A stretch of 7,393 nt of DNA from Candidatus Bipolaricaulota bacterium (GTDB taxonomy: Bacteria > Bipolaricaulota > Bipolaricaulia > Bipolaricaulales > Bipolaricaulaceae). A program made the position numbers and the translations under genes. This document shows, piece after piece, positions 1 to 6,579 of this stretch. The DNA lies in assembly GCA_015661965.1 (NCBI GenBank), contig DQVA01000273.1, positions 1 to 7,393 of the forward strand, read 5' to 3'. The notes under the pieces were generated by a model. That model was not told where the DNA came from. It did no database searches and worked only from the letters and a program-made list of their open reading frames with translations. The first letter of the stretch is position 1; every line of letters begins with the position of its first letter.

Positions 1-233
1 CTGCCGCATCCCCCGGGAGAGATTGGCTTCCGGGGTTTCGATGAGCAGGTGGTAGTGGTTGTCCATCAGGCAATAGGCGTAGCAGCGCCAGCGATGGCGG
101 TCCACCACCTCGGCCAGGACCTCCAGGAACGCGAGGCGGGCTTGGTCGTCTAAATAGATGGGCTGCCTGGCGTTTCCCCGGGAGGTGATGTGGCGCGCGG
201 CCCCCGGAAACTCCAGTCGCAACGGCCTTGCAT
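1..233 (-). pseudogene. REP-associated / IS200-like Y1 transposase, N-terminal part, start codon disrupted
   Basis: The minus strand reads ARPLRLEFPGAARHITSRGN and continues to LMDNHYHLLIETPEANLSRG, the N-terminal half of the Y1 (HUH) transposase family that nicks and rejoins single-stranded DNA. The HYH pair within DNHYHLL is the metal-binding HUH motif. The catalytic tyrosine lies beyond the left edge, so the gene is partial. Relatives begin M-A-R-P-L-R. Here the frame reads CAT GCA AGG CCG, while an ATG (233-231) sits one base out of frame. ATGCAAGG therefore looks like ATGGCAAGG with one G lost. An in-frame TGA at 255-253 excludes a start further upstream. The first possible in-frame start is TTG at 222-220, which would remove four conserved residues. 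It is either a start-codon frameshift (decaying copy), a sequencing error, or a TTG-started gene. Family call is sure; intactness is not. Confidence 0.8.
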
Positions 234-253
234 GGCAGCACAGCCAGCCACAT

Positions 254-280
254 CAAAAGTAAAGACCTGACCCCAAAGTT
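254..280 (-). repeat. Conserved motif upstream of Y1 transposase (putative element end)
   Basis: Just upstream of the transposase, the minus strand reads GGGGTCAGGTCTTTACTTT (274-256) within an A/T-richer context. From memory, GGGGTCAGGTCTT-type sequences commonly precede stand-alone Y1 transposase genes in many genomes. I therefore read it as a conserved terminus or recognition segment of the element. The motif is seen directly; its role is inferred. Confidence 0.5.
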
Positions 281-283
281 TCT

Positions 284-421
284 AAATGCGGGGATCGCGT
301 ATTAGGCTTAATGTCCCCTTTTCGGGCAATGTCAACCTCCTTGCCGCTCCCACCGGGAAACGTCCATCCCCCAACGCAGGATAGCACGCCTTTTTGGGGG
401 CTGAGCAAGATGGGCAAGGGA
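284..421. other. Intergenic spacer between 5S rRNA and the transposase
   Basis: No convincing gene. It holds an imperfect inverted repeat at 290-318: GGGGA/TCCCC outer arms with ATTA/TAAT inner arms, which could be a subterminal hairpin of the IS200-like element. On the minus strand a consensus -35 TTGACA (335-330) is followed after 17 nt by a poor -10 match, ATTAAG (312-307). That could be a weak promoter toward the transposase. Short frames here on either strand show no family resemblance. Confidence 0.4.
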
Positions 422-447
422 CAAAATAAAAACCAGGCGGCGACCTA
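421..447 (-). terminator. U-tract terminator directly after 5S rRNA
   Basis: Transcribed leftwards, the 5S 3' strand GCCGCCTGG (441-433) is followed immediately by TTTTTATTTT (432-423). No separate hairpin lies between them, so the U-tract abuts the GC-rich terminal helix of 5S itself (CCAGGCGGC at 547-539 pairing with GCCGCCTGG). This helix plus the U-run resembles an intrinsic terminator, though the stem closes an unusually long loop, the whole 5S. Termination here is inferred. Confidence 0.5.
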
Positions 448-547
448 CTCTCCCGGGCATTTCTGCCCAGTACCATCGGCGCTGGGAGGCTTAACTTCCG
501 GGTTCGGGATGGAACCGGGTGTTTCCCTCCCGCCATCTGCCGCCTGG
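433..547 (-). rRNA. rrf: 5S ribosomal RNA
   Basis: The minus strand carries a complete 5S rRNA of about 115 nt. Conserved blocks include CCATCCCGAACCCGGAAG and the end region GGGAGAGTAGGTCGCCGCC. Its 5' and 3' ends, CCAGGCGGC and GCCGCCTGG, form a perfect 9-bp helix I, which fixes the termini. It lies only about 35 nt downstream of the 23S 3' end, and that gap is mostly the 23S processing stem, so both come from one transcript. The usual large-subunit role is binding uL18/uL5 in the central protuberance. Confidence 0.95.
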
Positions 548-558
548 AATCTCCGGCC

Positions 559-591
559 TTGAAAAGCGAATAGAGCGTCTGCTACGCAAGT
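559..591 (-). repeat. 23S processing stem, 3' arm
   Basis: This arm pairs with 4361-4393 over 33 positions. In RNA, the only two departures from Watson-Crick pairing are G·U wobbles, within UAGGGCG/CGCUCUA and AAGUGAA/UUCGCUU. Such a long stem bringing the 23S ends together is the classic substrate for RNase III-type pre-23S cleavage. It also includes terminal helix H1 of 23S (ACGCAAGU with ACUUGCGU). Confidence 0.85.
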
Positions 592-859
592 CGATCGGGC
601 GATTAGTACCGCTCGGCTCCACCCGTCACCGGGCTTCCACCTGCGGCCTATCAACCTCCTGGTCTCGAAGGGCCCTGATGGGGAGGCCTCATCTTGGGGT
701 CGGCTTCGAGCTTAGATGCCTTCAGCCCTTATCCGATCTGGGCTTAGCTACCCAGCTGTGCCCCGGGCGGGACAACTGGTACACCAGCGGCCCAGCCGCT
801 CCGGTCCTCTCGTACTGAGAGCGGACCCCCTCAAGCCTCCTGCGCCCGCGGTAGATAGG

Positions 860-894
<35 letters not shown>

Positions 895-902
895 ATGAAC
901 CC

Positions 903-936
<34 letters not shown>

Positions 937-1012
937 GGTGCAGCCCCAGGATGGGGTGAGCCGACATCGAGGTGCCGATCCTCCCCGTCGATGTGGACTC
1001 TCGGGGGAGACT

Positions 1013-1043
<31 letters not shown>

Positions 1044-1520
1044 CTGATCACTGGCCCTTCCACACGGAGCCAGTGGGTCACTAGGACCGGCTTTCGCCCC
1101 TGCTCGGCTTGTAGGCCTCGCAGTCAAGCCCCCTTGTGCCCTTACACTCAACGGCTGATCGCTAACCAGCCTGAGGGGACCTTTGTGCGCCTCCGTTACG
1201 CTTTAGGAGGCTGCCGCCCCAGCAAAACTGCCCGCCTGGCGCTGTCCCAAGACCGCTGCTAACGGCCTCCGGTTAGAGCCTCAGCAGCCGAAGGGTGGTA
1301 TTCCAAGGACGGCTCCACCCGGGCTGGCGCCCGGGCTTCACAGCCTCCCACCTATCCTAGACAACGGATGCCAAGACCCAACACCAGGTTGCAGTAAAGC
1401 TCCACGGGGTCTTTCTGTCCCACCGCGGGTCACGGGCGTTTTCACCCGTGCCTCGAGTTCACCGAGCCTCCGGTCAAGACAGCGCCCAGGTCGTTGGACC
1501 TTTCATGCGGGTCGGAACTT

Positions 1521-2266
1521 CACCTTTCCCCGTGTTTCCACGGGAGGCAGACTATCCCTTACCCTCACCGAGCGCCCTTAGGAGCACTTCCTTCCGCTGC
1601 CTGCGCTTGCCCGCCGGGTTCATCGTGTATGCCAGCTCGATGATCTCCTGCAGACGATCGCGGTTCAGATGGAGGTTGGCGTGCACCATGGTGCAAATGC
1701 GCGCGAACTTTCGGAAATCCTGGGCCTTATCCCCCTGAAGCGGATACCGCTGGAAGTGTGGCAGGACCCGCTTCACCAAATCCTCCACCGACCGCACCTC
1801 GTACTTGTAGGTGCGGTCCCCCCGGGAATAACGGATGCCGCCACAGCGGAAGAAAGCGCGCAGCCGCTTCAGGAGCTCCAGGTTCCCTTCGCTTTGGGAA
1901 ACGGAGAAAGAGGGGCGGGTCTCCACCCCTACCTTAAGCCTGCGGCGGCGGGAGAAGCTCACCACAAACGAGCCCTCCCCTTCCACCAAGCCCGTCACGT
2001 ACCAGGGATGCAGCCTCTCCATTTCCCAGTCCCCCTTTTTATGGAAGGAAGCCTCCATAGGCGTCTCTTTTTAAGGTGAGGTCCGGCGTATTGCGCGCTG
2101 GGGAAAAAGCGCGCCTCCCCTTTCGGGTCAGTCGTTACGGGGTCAAGCTCCCTGCGGAGCTGACTTCCCTCGGGATTACCCCACGCCTTTACGGCAGGAG
2201 GGCTTCCCCGATATGAGCCGGATTTCCACCGCCCCTCGCGGGGCGGCAGGGCAAGCTGTTTCACTT
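1521..2266 (-). ncRNA. Group I intron in 23S rRNA (insertion after U1951)
   Basis: Removing 2266-1521 joins …GTCGGGT to AAGTTCCGACC…, restoring the universal 23S sequence around 1940-1965. The junction could lie anywhere in a duplicated AAGT. Only the cut after U1951 gives the group I signature of a 5' exon ending in U and an intron ending in G. P1 fits: GGGU|AAG (2270-2264) pairs with CUUGCCC (2255-2249), with the U·G wobble at the splice site. The same CUU can pair with the 3' exon AAG (P10). Other elements: P2-like CCGCCCC/GGGGCGG with a GCGA loop (2246-2229), P7 GACUG (2133-2129) with UAGUC (1554-1550), and a P9-like hairpin CCCGUG-GAAA-CACGGG (1544-1529). UCCGGC/GCCGGA (2222-2217 with 2087-2082) may be P3. 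I could not fold the whole core. Position 1951 is a known bacterial 23S intron site, as in Coxiella burnetii. Confidence 0.9.
1552..2022 (-). CDS. LAGLIDADG homing endonuclease (intron-encoded)
   Basis: The predicted protein of 156 aa begins MERLHPWYVTGLVEGEGSF. VTGLVEGEG is a single LAGLIDADG motif, whose final acidic residue (Glu in place of the usual Asp) is the expected metal ligand. KYEVRSVEDL and YPLQGDKAQDF follow, as in rRNA-intron endonucleases of PF00961. One motif implies a homodimer, as with I-CreI, cleaving intronless 23S genes near 1951 to spread the intron. A frame-compatible ATG at 2058 would add 12 residues. I prefer 2022 because GGGGG (2035-2031) sits about 8 nt upstream and family members start just before the motif. 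The C-terminus is basic (GKRRQRKE). The TAG stop (1554-1552) lies inside the intron's P7 3' strand. The ORF is uninterrupted, so the enzyme may be active; it could also act as a splicing maturase. Expression must come from the rRNA precursor. Confidence 0.88.
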   Translation of the reverse strand: MERLHPWYVTGLVEGEGSFVVSFSRRRRLKVGVETRPSFSVSQSEGNLELLKRLRAFFRCGGIRYSRGDRTYKYEVRSVEDLVKRVLPHFQRYPLQGDKAQDFRKFARICTMVHANLHLNRDRLQEIIELAYTMNPAGKRRQRKEVLLRALGEGKG

Positions 2267-2280
2267 ACCCGACAAGGAAC

Positions 2281-2313
<33 letters not shown>

Positions 2314-2316
2314 GCC

Positions 2317-2356
<40 letters not shown>

Positions 2357-3783
2357 GACCTACCGGCAGTGGCCAGGTTTCAGTCCCTATACATCCCCTT
2401 TCGGGTTAGCAGGGACCTGTGTTTTTGGTAAACAGTCGCCCGGGCCGATTCTCTGCGGCCTCCCAAGCCGCTGGGTTCCCCCAGCGACCCAGAAGGCGCC
2501 CCTTCTCCCGAAGTTACGGGGCCATTTTGCCGAGTTCCTTGACCGGAGTTGGCTCGTCCACCTTTGGATACTCACCTCGCCCACCTGTGTCGGTTTGCGG
2601 TACGGACTCCGGACCTACTGGCTAGAGGCTTTTCTCGGCCGCTCAAGCCGTCTCCCTTCGCCCCTTACGGGGCTCGCCATCACACCTCGCCTGGCCGTCC
2701 CGCCCCCACCCCGAAGGGCAAGGACGGGGCGGTTGCGAGGGGGCGGATTTGCCTACCCCCTCTGACTCGGTGCTTGGACAGGCATAGCCGTGAGCCTGCG
2801 GAGGGGCTCGCGCGGCGTCCCCCCTTCGCTCGTAACGCAGATCCGGAGGGGCCGGAATATTAACCGGCTGTCCATCGCCTACCCCTTTCGGGTTCGGCTT
2901 AGGGCCGCCTAACCCTGGGTGGATCAGCCTTCCCCAGGAAACCTTGGGCATTCGGTGGACGGGATTCTCACCCGTCTCTCGCTACTCATGCCGGCATTCT
3001 CACTTCCCAGCAGTCCACCGCGCCTCGCGACGCGGCTTCGCCCCGCTGGGAACGCTCCCCTACCGACGCCCGCAAAGCGGACGCCCCGCAGCTTCGGCAC
3101 CAGGCTTAGCCCCGTTACATTTTCGGCGCGCGGTCGCTAGACTGGTGAGCTATTACGCACTCTTTAAAGGATGGCTGCTTCTAAGCCAACCTCCCAGCTG
3201 TTTCAGCAACCACACCGCCTTTCCCACTCAGCCTGGATTTGGGGGCCTTAGCTGGCGGTCTGGGTTGTTTCCCTCTCGACTACGGACGTTATCACCCGCA
3301 GTCTCACTCCCACGAAACGGCAGGCCGGTATTCGGAGTTTGATTGGAGTCGGGAGTTTCCCCCCTTCCCCAGCCAGTGCTCTACCCCCGGCCGCCTATCA
3401 CGTGAGGCTGACCCTAGAGCCATTTCGGGGAGAGCCAGATATCACCAGGTGCGATTGGCATTTCACCGCTACCCACAGGTCATCCCATGGCGTTGCACGG
3501 CCAACGGGTTCGGGCCTCCGTGCGCGGTTAAACGCACTTCACCCTGCCCATGGGTAGATCACCTGGCTTCGGGTCTACGCCCCGTGACTAGTCGCCCTGT
3601 TCGGACTCGCTTTCGCTACGGCTCCGCCCCACAGGGGCTTAACCTCGCCACGGAGCGTAACTCGCCGGCTCATACTGCAAAAGGCACGCGGTCACCCCCT
3701 CGCCAGGGCCCGCAGGCCAAGGCGAGCGAGGCTCCCACTGCACTGTAGGCGGACGGTTTCACGTTCTATTTCACTCCCCTCCC

Positions 3784-3817
<34 letters not shown>

Positions 3818-4360
3818 GCACTATCGGTCAGCCGGGAGTATTTAGCCTTGGAGGGTGGTCCCCCCAGCTTCGCGCCGGATTCCACGTGTCCGACGCTACT
3901 CGGGAACGATGGCCAGGGAGGGCCTTCCCTTTCGCCTACGGGACTTTCACCCTCTCCGGTCGCCCTTTCCAGTGACTTTGCTGGCCGTTCGGCTAGAGAA
4001 GGCCTTTGTAACTCCCCGGGGCCTCCGCAGCGGCCCCCACCATCGCCCCACAACCCCGCGACAGCAACGGCTGCGGCCTTACACTGTCACGGTTTGGGCT
4101 GTTCCCCGTTCGCTCGCCGCTACTAGGGGAATCTCGGTTGATTTCTCCTCCTCCCGCTACTGGGATGTTTCCCTTCGCGGGGTTCGCCTCCGCCGCTTAT
4201 GTATTCGGCGACGGATACCGCGCCTCAACGGCACGGTGGGTTGCCCCATTCGGGAATCCCCGGATCATAGCCTGCTCAGCGGCTCCCCGAGGCTTATCGC
4301 AGCTGGCCACGCCCTTCATCGCCTCCGGCTGCCGAGGGATCCACCGTCCGCCCTTACCAT

Positions 4361-4393
4361 ACTTGCGTAGCAGACGCCCTATTCACTTTTCAA
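4361..4393 (-). repeat. 23S processing stem, 5' arm
   Basis: This arm precedes and includes the 23S 5' end and pairs with 559-591 in a 33-bp helix containing two G·U wobbles. Just outside it, AGACC versus GGCC can continue pairing around a one-base bulge. It follows about 25 nt downstream of the predicted transcription start, so the primary transcript consists of little more than stem plus 23S plus 5S. Confidence 0.85.
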
Positions 4394-4417
4394 AGACCGG
4401 GAATGACTCGCACGTTC

Positions 4418-4453
4418 CGCGCGTAGTATATAACTCCCCCGCCAGGGGTTCAA
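4418..4453 (-). promoter_or_regulatory. rRNA promoter for the 23S-5S unit
   Basis: On the minus strand, -35 TTGAAC (4453-4448) is separated by exactly 17 nt from -10 TATACT (4430-4425). These match the sigma-70 consensus at 4/6 and 5/6 positions. The discriminator is GC-rich (ACGCGCG), as at stringently controlled stable-RNA promoters, and the start would fall near 4418, about 50 nt before the 23S 5' end. The promoter being this close, with a divergent protein gene beyond it, shows that 23S-5S is transcribed independently of 16S. Confidence 0.7.
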
Positions 4454-4552
4454 GCCCCCAGCGGACGCGCTCCGTTAGTTTACCCCTCCCCCGCCCCCCG
4501 GACAAGGCCCGGTTTGGTGGAGAAGGGGCAGGTCCCCTACAATGCAGGGGTG
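4454..4552. other. Divergent intergenic region between 23S and MEMO1
   Basis: Very C/G-rich spacer between the rRNA promoter and the MEMO1 start. No 16S 3' end, tRNA or ITS-like sequence is visible, as would be expected upstream of 23S in a linked operon. GGGGTTCAAGCCCC at 4445-4458 imitates a tRNA T-arm and overlaps the rRNA -35, but no cloverleaf surrounds it. Confidence 0.5.
4514..4543 (+). promoter_or_regulatory. Candidate promoter for the MEMO1-yicC operon
   Basis: A good -10, TACAAT (4538-4543), is preceded 18 nt upstream by a weak -35, TTGGTG (4514-4519). The -10 ends six bases before a GTG (4550) and nine before the ATG (4553). Transcription would then begin at or just before the start codon, a leaderless arrangement. 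The sequence is seen directly; promoter function is inferred. Confidence 0.4.
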
Positions 4553-5401
4553 ATGGCAGTAAGGACCCCCGTGGCGGCAGGGACGTTCTACCCCGCCCAC
4601 CCCGGCCAGCTGACCCGGGAACTGGAAACATGCCTGGGGACAACCCGGGAGGGGCTGGGCCCGGCCCCGGGTCCCTTGGCTACCGCGGTGGGGTTGATCC
4701 TGCCCCACGCCGGCTATCGCTATTCCGGCCCGGTGGCCGCGCTGGGCTACCGCACCCTGTGGGCGTTGGGGCGTCCCCAGGCGGTGATCATCCTGGGCAC
4801 CAACCACACCGGCCTGGGCGGCCCCATCTCCTTCGCCGGGCCGGGCGAATGGGCCACCCCGCTGGGCCCACTGCCGGTGCACGAGGAGCTCACCCGGGCT
4901 TTGGCCGCCGCCACCGGGGCCGAAAGAAGCGACACCCCCTTCCGGGAGGAACACTCGGTGGAGGTACAGCTTCCGTTCCTCCAGTACCTGTTCGGCCCCA
5001 TCCCGATCGTGCCGGCAGTGGTGCGCGAACTCTCCCCGGAGTTCTGCCGCGAGGTGGGACAGGCGATGGCCGGCGTGGTGGGCCGGACCCCGGTGGCGCT
5101 GATCGCTTCCACCGACTTCTCCCACTACGAACCAGATCAGGTGGCCCGGGAGAAGGACCGGCGGGCCCTGGCCCATATCCTCAACCTGGACCTGGAGGGC
5201 TTTCTGGAGGCGGTGCTCCGCCACCGCATCTCCATCTGCGGGGTGGGGACGATCGGGATCCTGATTTCCGCCGCGCGGACGCTGGGGCTCCTGGGGGCAG
5301 AGCTCCTCGCCTACCGCACCTCCGGCGAGGTGGTGGGGATGTTGGACCAGGTGGTGGGCTACGCCGCGGTCATGTTCCGGGAGGTGGAAGAGGTTGCGTA
5401 G
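4553..5401 (+). CDS. amrB: MEMO1 family protein (AmmeMemoRadiSam system protein B)
   Basis: A 282-aa protein beginning MAVRTPVAAGTFYPAHPGQL, the typical MEMO1-family N-terminus. In order it has LPHAGYRYSGPVA (about residues 50-62), LGTNHTG (81-87), EEHSVEVQLPF (132-142), STDFSHYEP (186-194) and SICGVG (227-232). His52, His85 and Cys229 correspond to the metal-binding His, His and Cys of human MEMO1, so the copper/iron site looks intact. Members share the fold of extradiol dioxygenases. The bacterial role is unsettled, and in many genomes the gene sits with an AMMECR1-domain protein and a radical SAM protein, neither visible here. Length is normal. ATG at 4553 is chosen by family alignment; GTG at 4550 is equally possible. 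It overlaps the next gene by 8 nt, implying co-transcription with yicC. Start of a plus-strand operon divergent from the rRNA. Confidence 0.9.
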   Translation: MAVRTPVAAGTFYPAHPGQLTRELETCLGTTREGLGPAPGPLATAVGLILPHAGYRYSGPVAALGYRTLWALGRPQAVIILGTNHTGLGGPISFAGPGEWATPLGPLPVHEELTRALAAATGAERSDTPFREEHSVEVQLPFLQYLFGPIPIVPAVVRELSPEFCREVGQAMAGVVGRTPVALIASTDFSHYEPDQVAREKDRRALAHILNLDLEGFLEAVLRHRISICGVGTIGILISAARTLGLLGAELLAYRTSGEVVGMLDQVVGYAAVMFREVEEVA

Positions 5402-6251
5402 CATGACCGGGTTCGGCCGCGGCCAGGCCCAGGAAGCCGGGTATACGGTTCAGGCCGACCTCCGCTCGGTCAACCACCGCTACCTGGAGGTGCGGGTGCG
5501 AGGGCTTAGTGAGCTGCCCGCCCTGGCCCAGCGGTGCGAGGCCAAGCTGAGGGGGGCGTTCTCCCGGGGGGTCATCGAACTTACGGTGCGGTGGGAGCTT
5601 GCGGGGGAGGTACGGCCCAGGAGGCTGGTGCTCCCCGCCGCCCGCCGCCTGATGGCCGAGCTGGGGGAGCTCAAGGCGGAGCTCGGCATCACGGAGAAGG
5701 TCACGATCTCCCATCTCATCGAGCTGGGGGCGTTCCAGGAGGAGCCCCCCCAAGAGGAGGGGATGTGGCCCGCGCTGGACCGGGCGCTGGAGGAGGCAAT
5801 TTCCCAGCTCGCCGCGGCCCGGGAGACGGAGGGGGCCCGCCTGCGGGAGGTCCTTGGGCGGGAGGCAAAGGCCCTGACGGGGTTGATCGACAGGGCACGG
5901 GAGGAAGCCCCCCTGGCCCTTGCCCAGGCCGAGGCCCGCCTCCGAGCCAGGATCGCACAGCTCGAGCTGGAGGCCGAGCCGGGGCGGCTGGAGCAGGAAC
6001 TGGCCCTGTGGGCAGAGAGGGCCGACGTCACCGAGGAACTGGATCGCCTGACGGCGCACGTCGCTCGGCTCGAGGAGCTGCTGGACGAGGCCGGCGCGGT
6101 GGGTCGAGAGCTGGAGTTCCTGGCCCAAGAGTTGGGGCGGGAGGCCAGCACCCTGGCGGCCAAGGCCCGCTCGGTGCCCCTGGGGCAAACCGCCCTGGCC
6201 ATCCGGCTCTGCGCGGACCGGATCCGGGAACAGGCCCGCAACGTGGAATGA
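5394..6251 (+). CDS. yicC: YicC family endoribonuclease
   Basis: A 285-aa protein, close to E. coli YicC (287 aa). It starts MRSMTGFGRG, has the N-domain signature RSVNHRYLEVRVRG (residues 24-37), a charged, probably coiled-coil middle, and the C-terminal DUF1732 block with DVTEELDRLTAHVARLEELL, then GRELEFLAQELGREASTLAAKA, ending REQARNVE. The family has been described as endoribonucleases affecting RNA turnover and stationary-phase survival. The start is TTG at 5394, because relatives begin M-(x)-RSMTGFGR and GGGAGGTGG (5379-5387) is well spaced for it. ATG at 5403 would drop RS and sit too far from that site. It overlaps the MEMO1 stop by 8 nt. In Firmicutes and others yicC is followed by remA and/or gmk; here gmk follows after a repeat-filled gap with no remA in it. 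Confidence 0.95.
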   Translation: MRSMTGFGRGQAQEAGYTVQADLRSVNHRYLEVRVRGLSELPALAQRCEAKLRGAFSRGVIELTVRWELAGEVRPRRLVLPAARRLMAELGELKAELGITEKVTISHLIELGAFQEEPPQEEGMWPALDRALEEAISQLAAARETEGARLREVLGREAKALTGLIDRAREEAPLALAQAEARLRARIAQLELEAEPGRLEQELALWAERADVTEELDRLTAHVARLEELLDEAGAVGRELEFLAQELGREASTLAAKARSVPLGQTALAIRLCADRIREQARNVE

Positions 6252-6579
6252 GAAACCACAGGGGACACAAAGACCACGGGGAAAACAAACCGGCGGCCTC
6301 ATCGCGAACTCGGCTGCTAAGATCCGCCAGGCTGCGGGGGGGGCTGTTTATGCTTTTATCTTCTTCAATTATGACGTATATACCCTCACCCCTAAAAGAC
6401 CTCGCTCGGCGGACGAAAATGAGGGAGGAAACAAACGGGGGGAACTCCCTAGCTACTTCCCCTTGTCCACAAAACCAAAACGAGGTCTTCCGTTTACGGG
6501 GGAACCAGTGCGAAATCGCCCGTCGCCAGACGACCGAAAAGGGGATACCCTCTCTTCTCTGTGTTCTCGGTGGTGAACC
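6252..6579. repeat. Non-coding inverted-repeat element (MITE-like) between yicC and gmk
   Basis: Lower GC than its surroundings, with no credible ORF. The left end (6255-6281) carries ACCACAGGGGACACAAAG. The right end (6574-6548), read on the minus strand, carries ACCACCGAGAACACAGAG. Aligned, about two thirds of 27 positions agree, forming degenerate inverted termini of the widespread 'ACCACAGAGACACAGAG' intergenic repeat type. Inside are short palindromes: CCCTCA/TGAGGG around 6384-6425, GGGGAA/TTCCCC at 6439-6462, CCGTTTACGG (6490-6499), and GCGAAATCGC (6510-6519). I read it as an old insertion that separated gmk from yicC. Repeat-family naming is from memory. Confidence 0.55.

Noticed and set aside
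1521..2266. Insert as an unspliced intervening sequence excised by RNase III
   Set aside because: Such inserts are usually near helix tips and lack P1/P7/P9 elements and LAGLIDADG genes; the splice-site rule and P1 fit a group I intron better.
4441..4462. tRNA-like T-arm (GGGGTTCAAGCCCC)
   Set aside because: No D-arm, anticodon arm or acceptor pairing could be built on either side, and it overlaps the rRNA promoter -35.
4475..5404. 309-codon minus-strand frame antisense to MEMO1
   Set aside because: The plus strand has a clear conserved protein with metal-site residues; the antisense frame has none.
4138..5406. 422-codon open frame on the plus strand
   Set aside because: It starts inside antisense 23S and continues as an out-of-frame Gly/Pro/Arg-rich shadow of MEMO1; no domain resemblance. 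Long spurious frames are expected at this GC content.
6252..6579. Missing remA or another small gene between yicC and gmk
   Set aside because: No frame shows the RemA/DUF370 pattern, and the interval is explained by repeats and palindromes.
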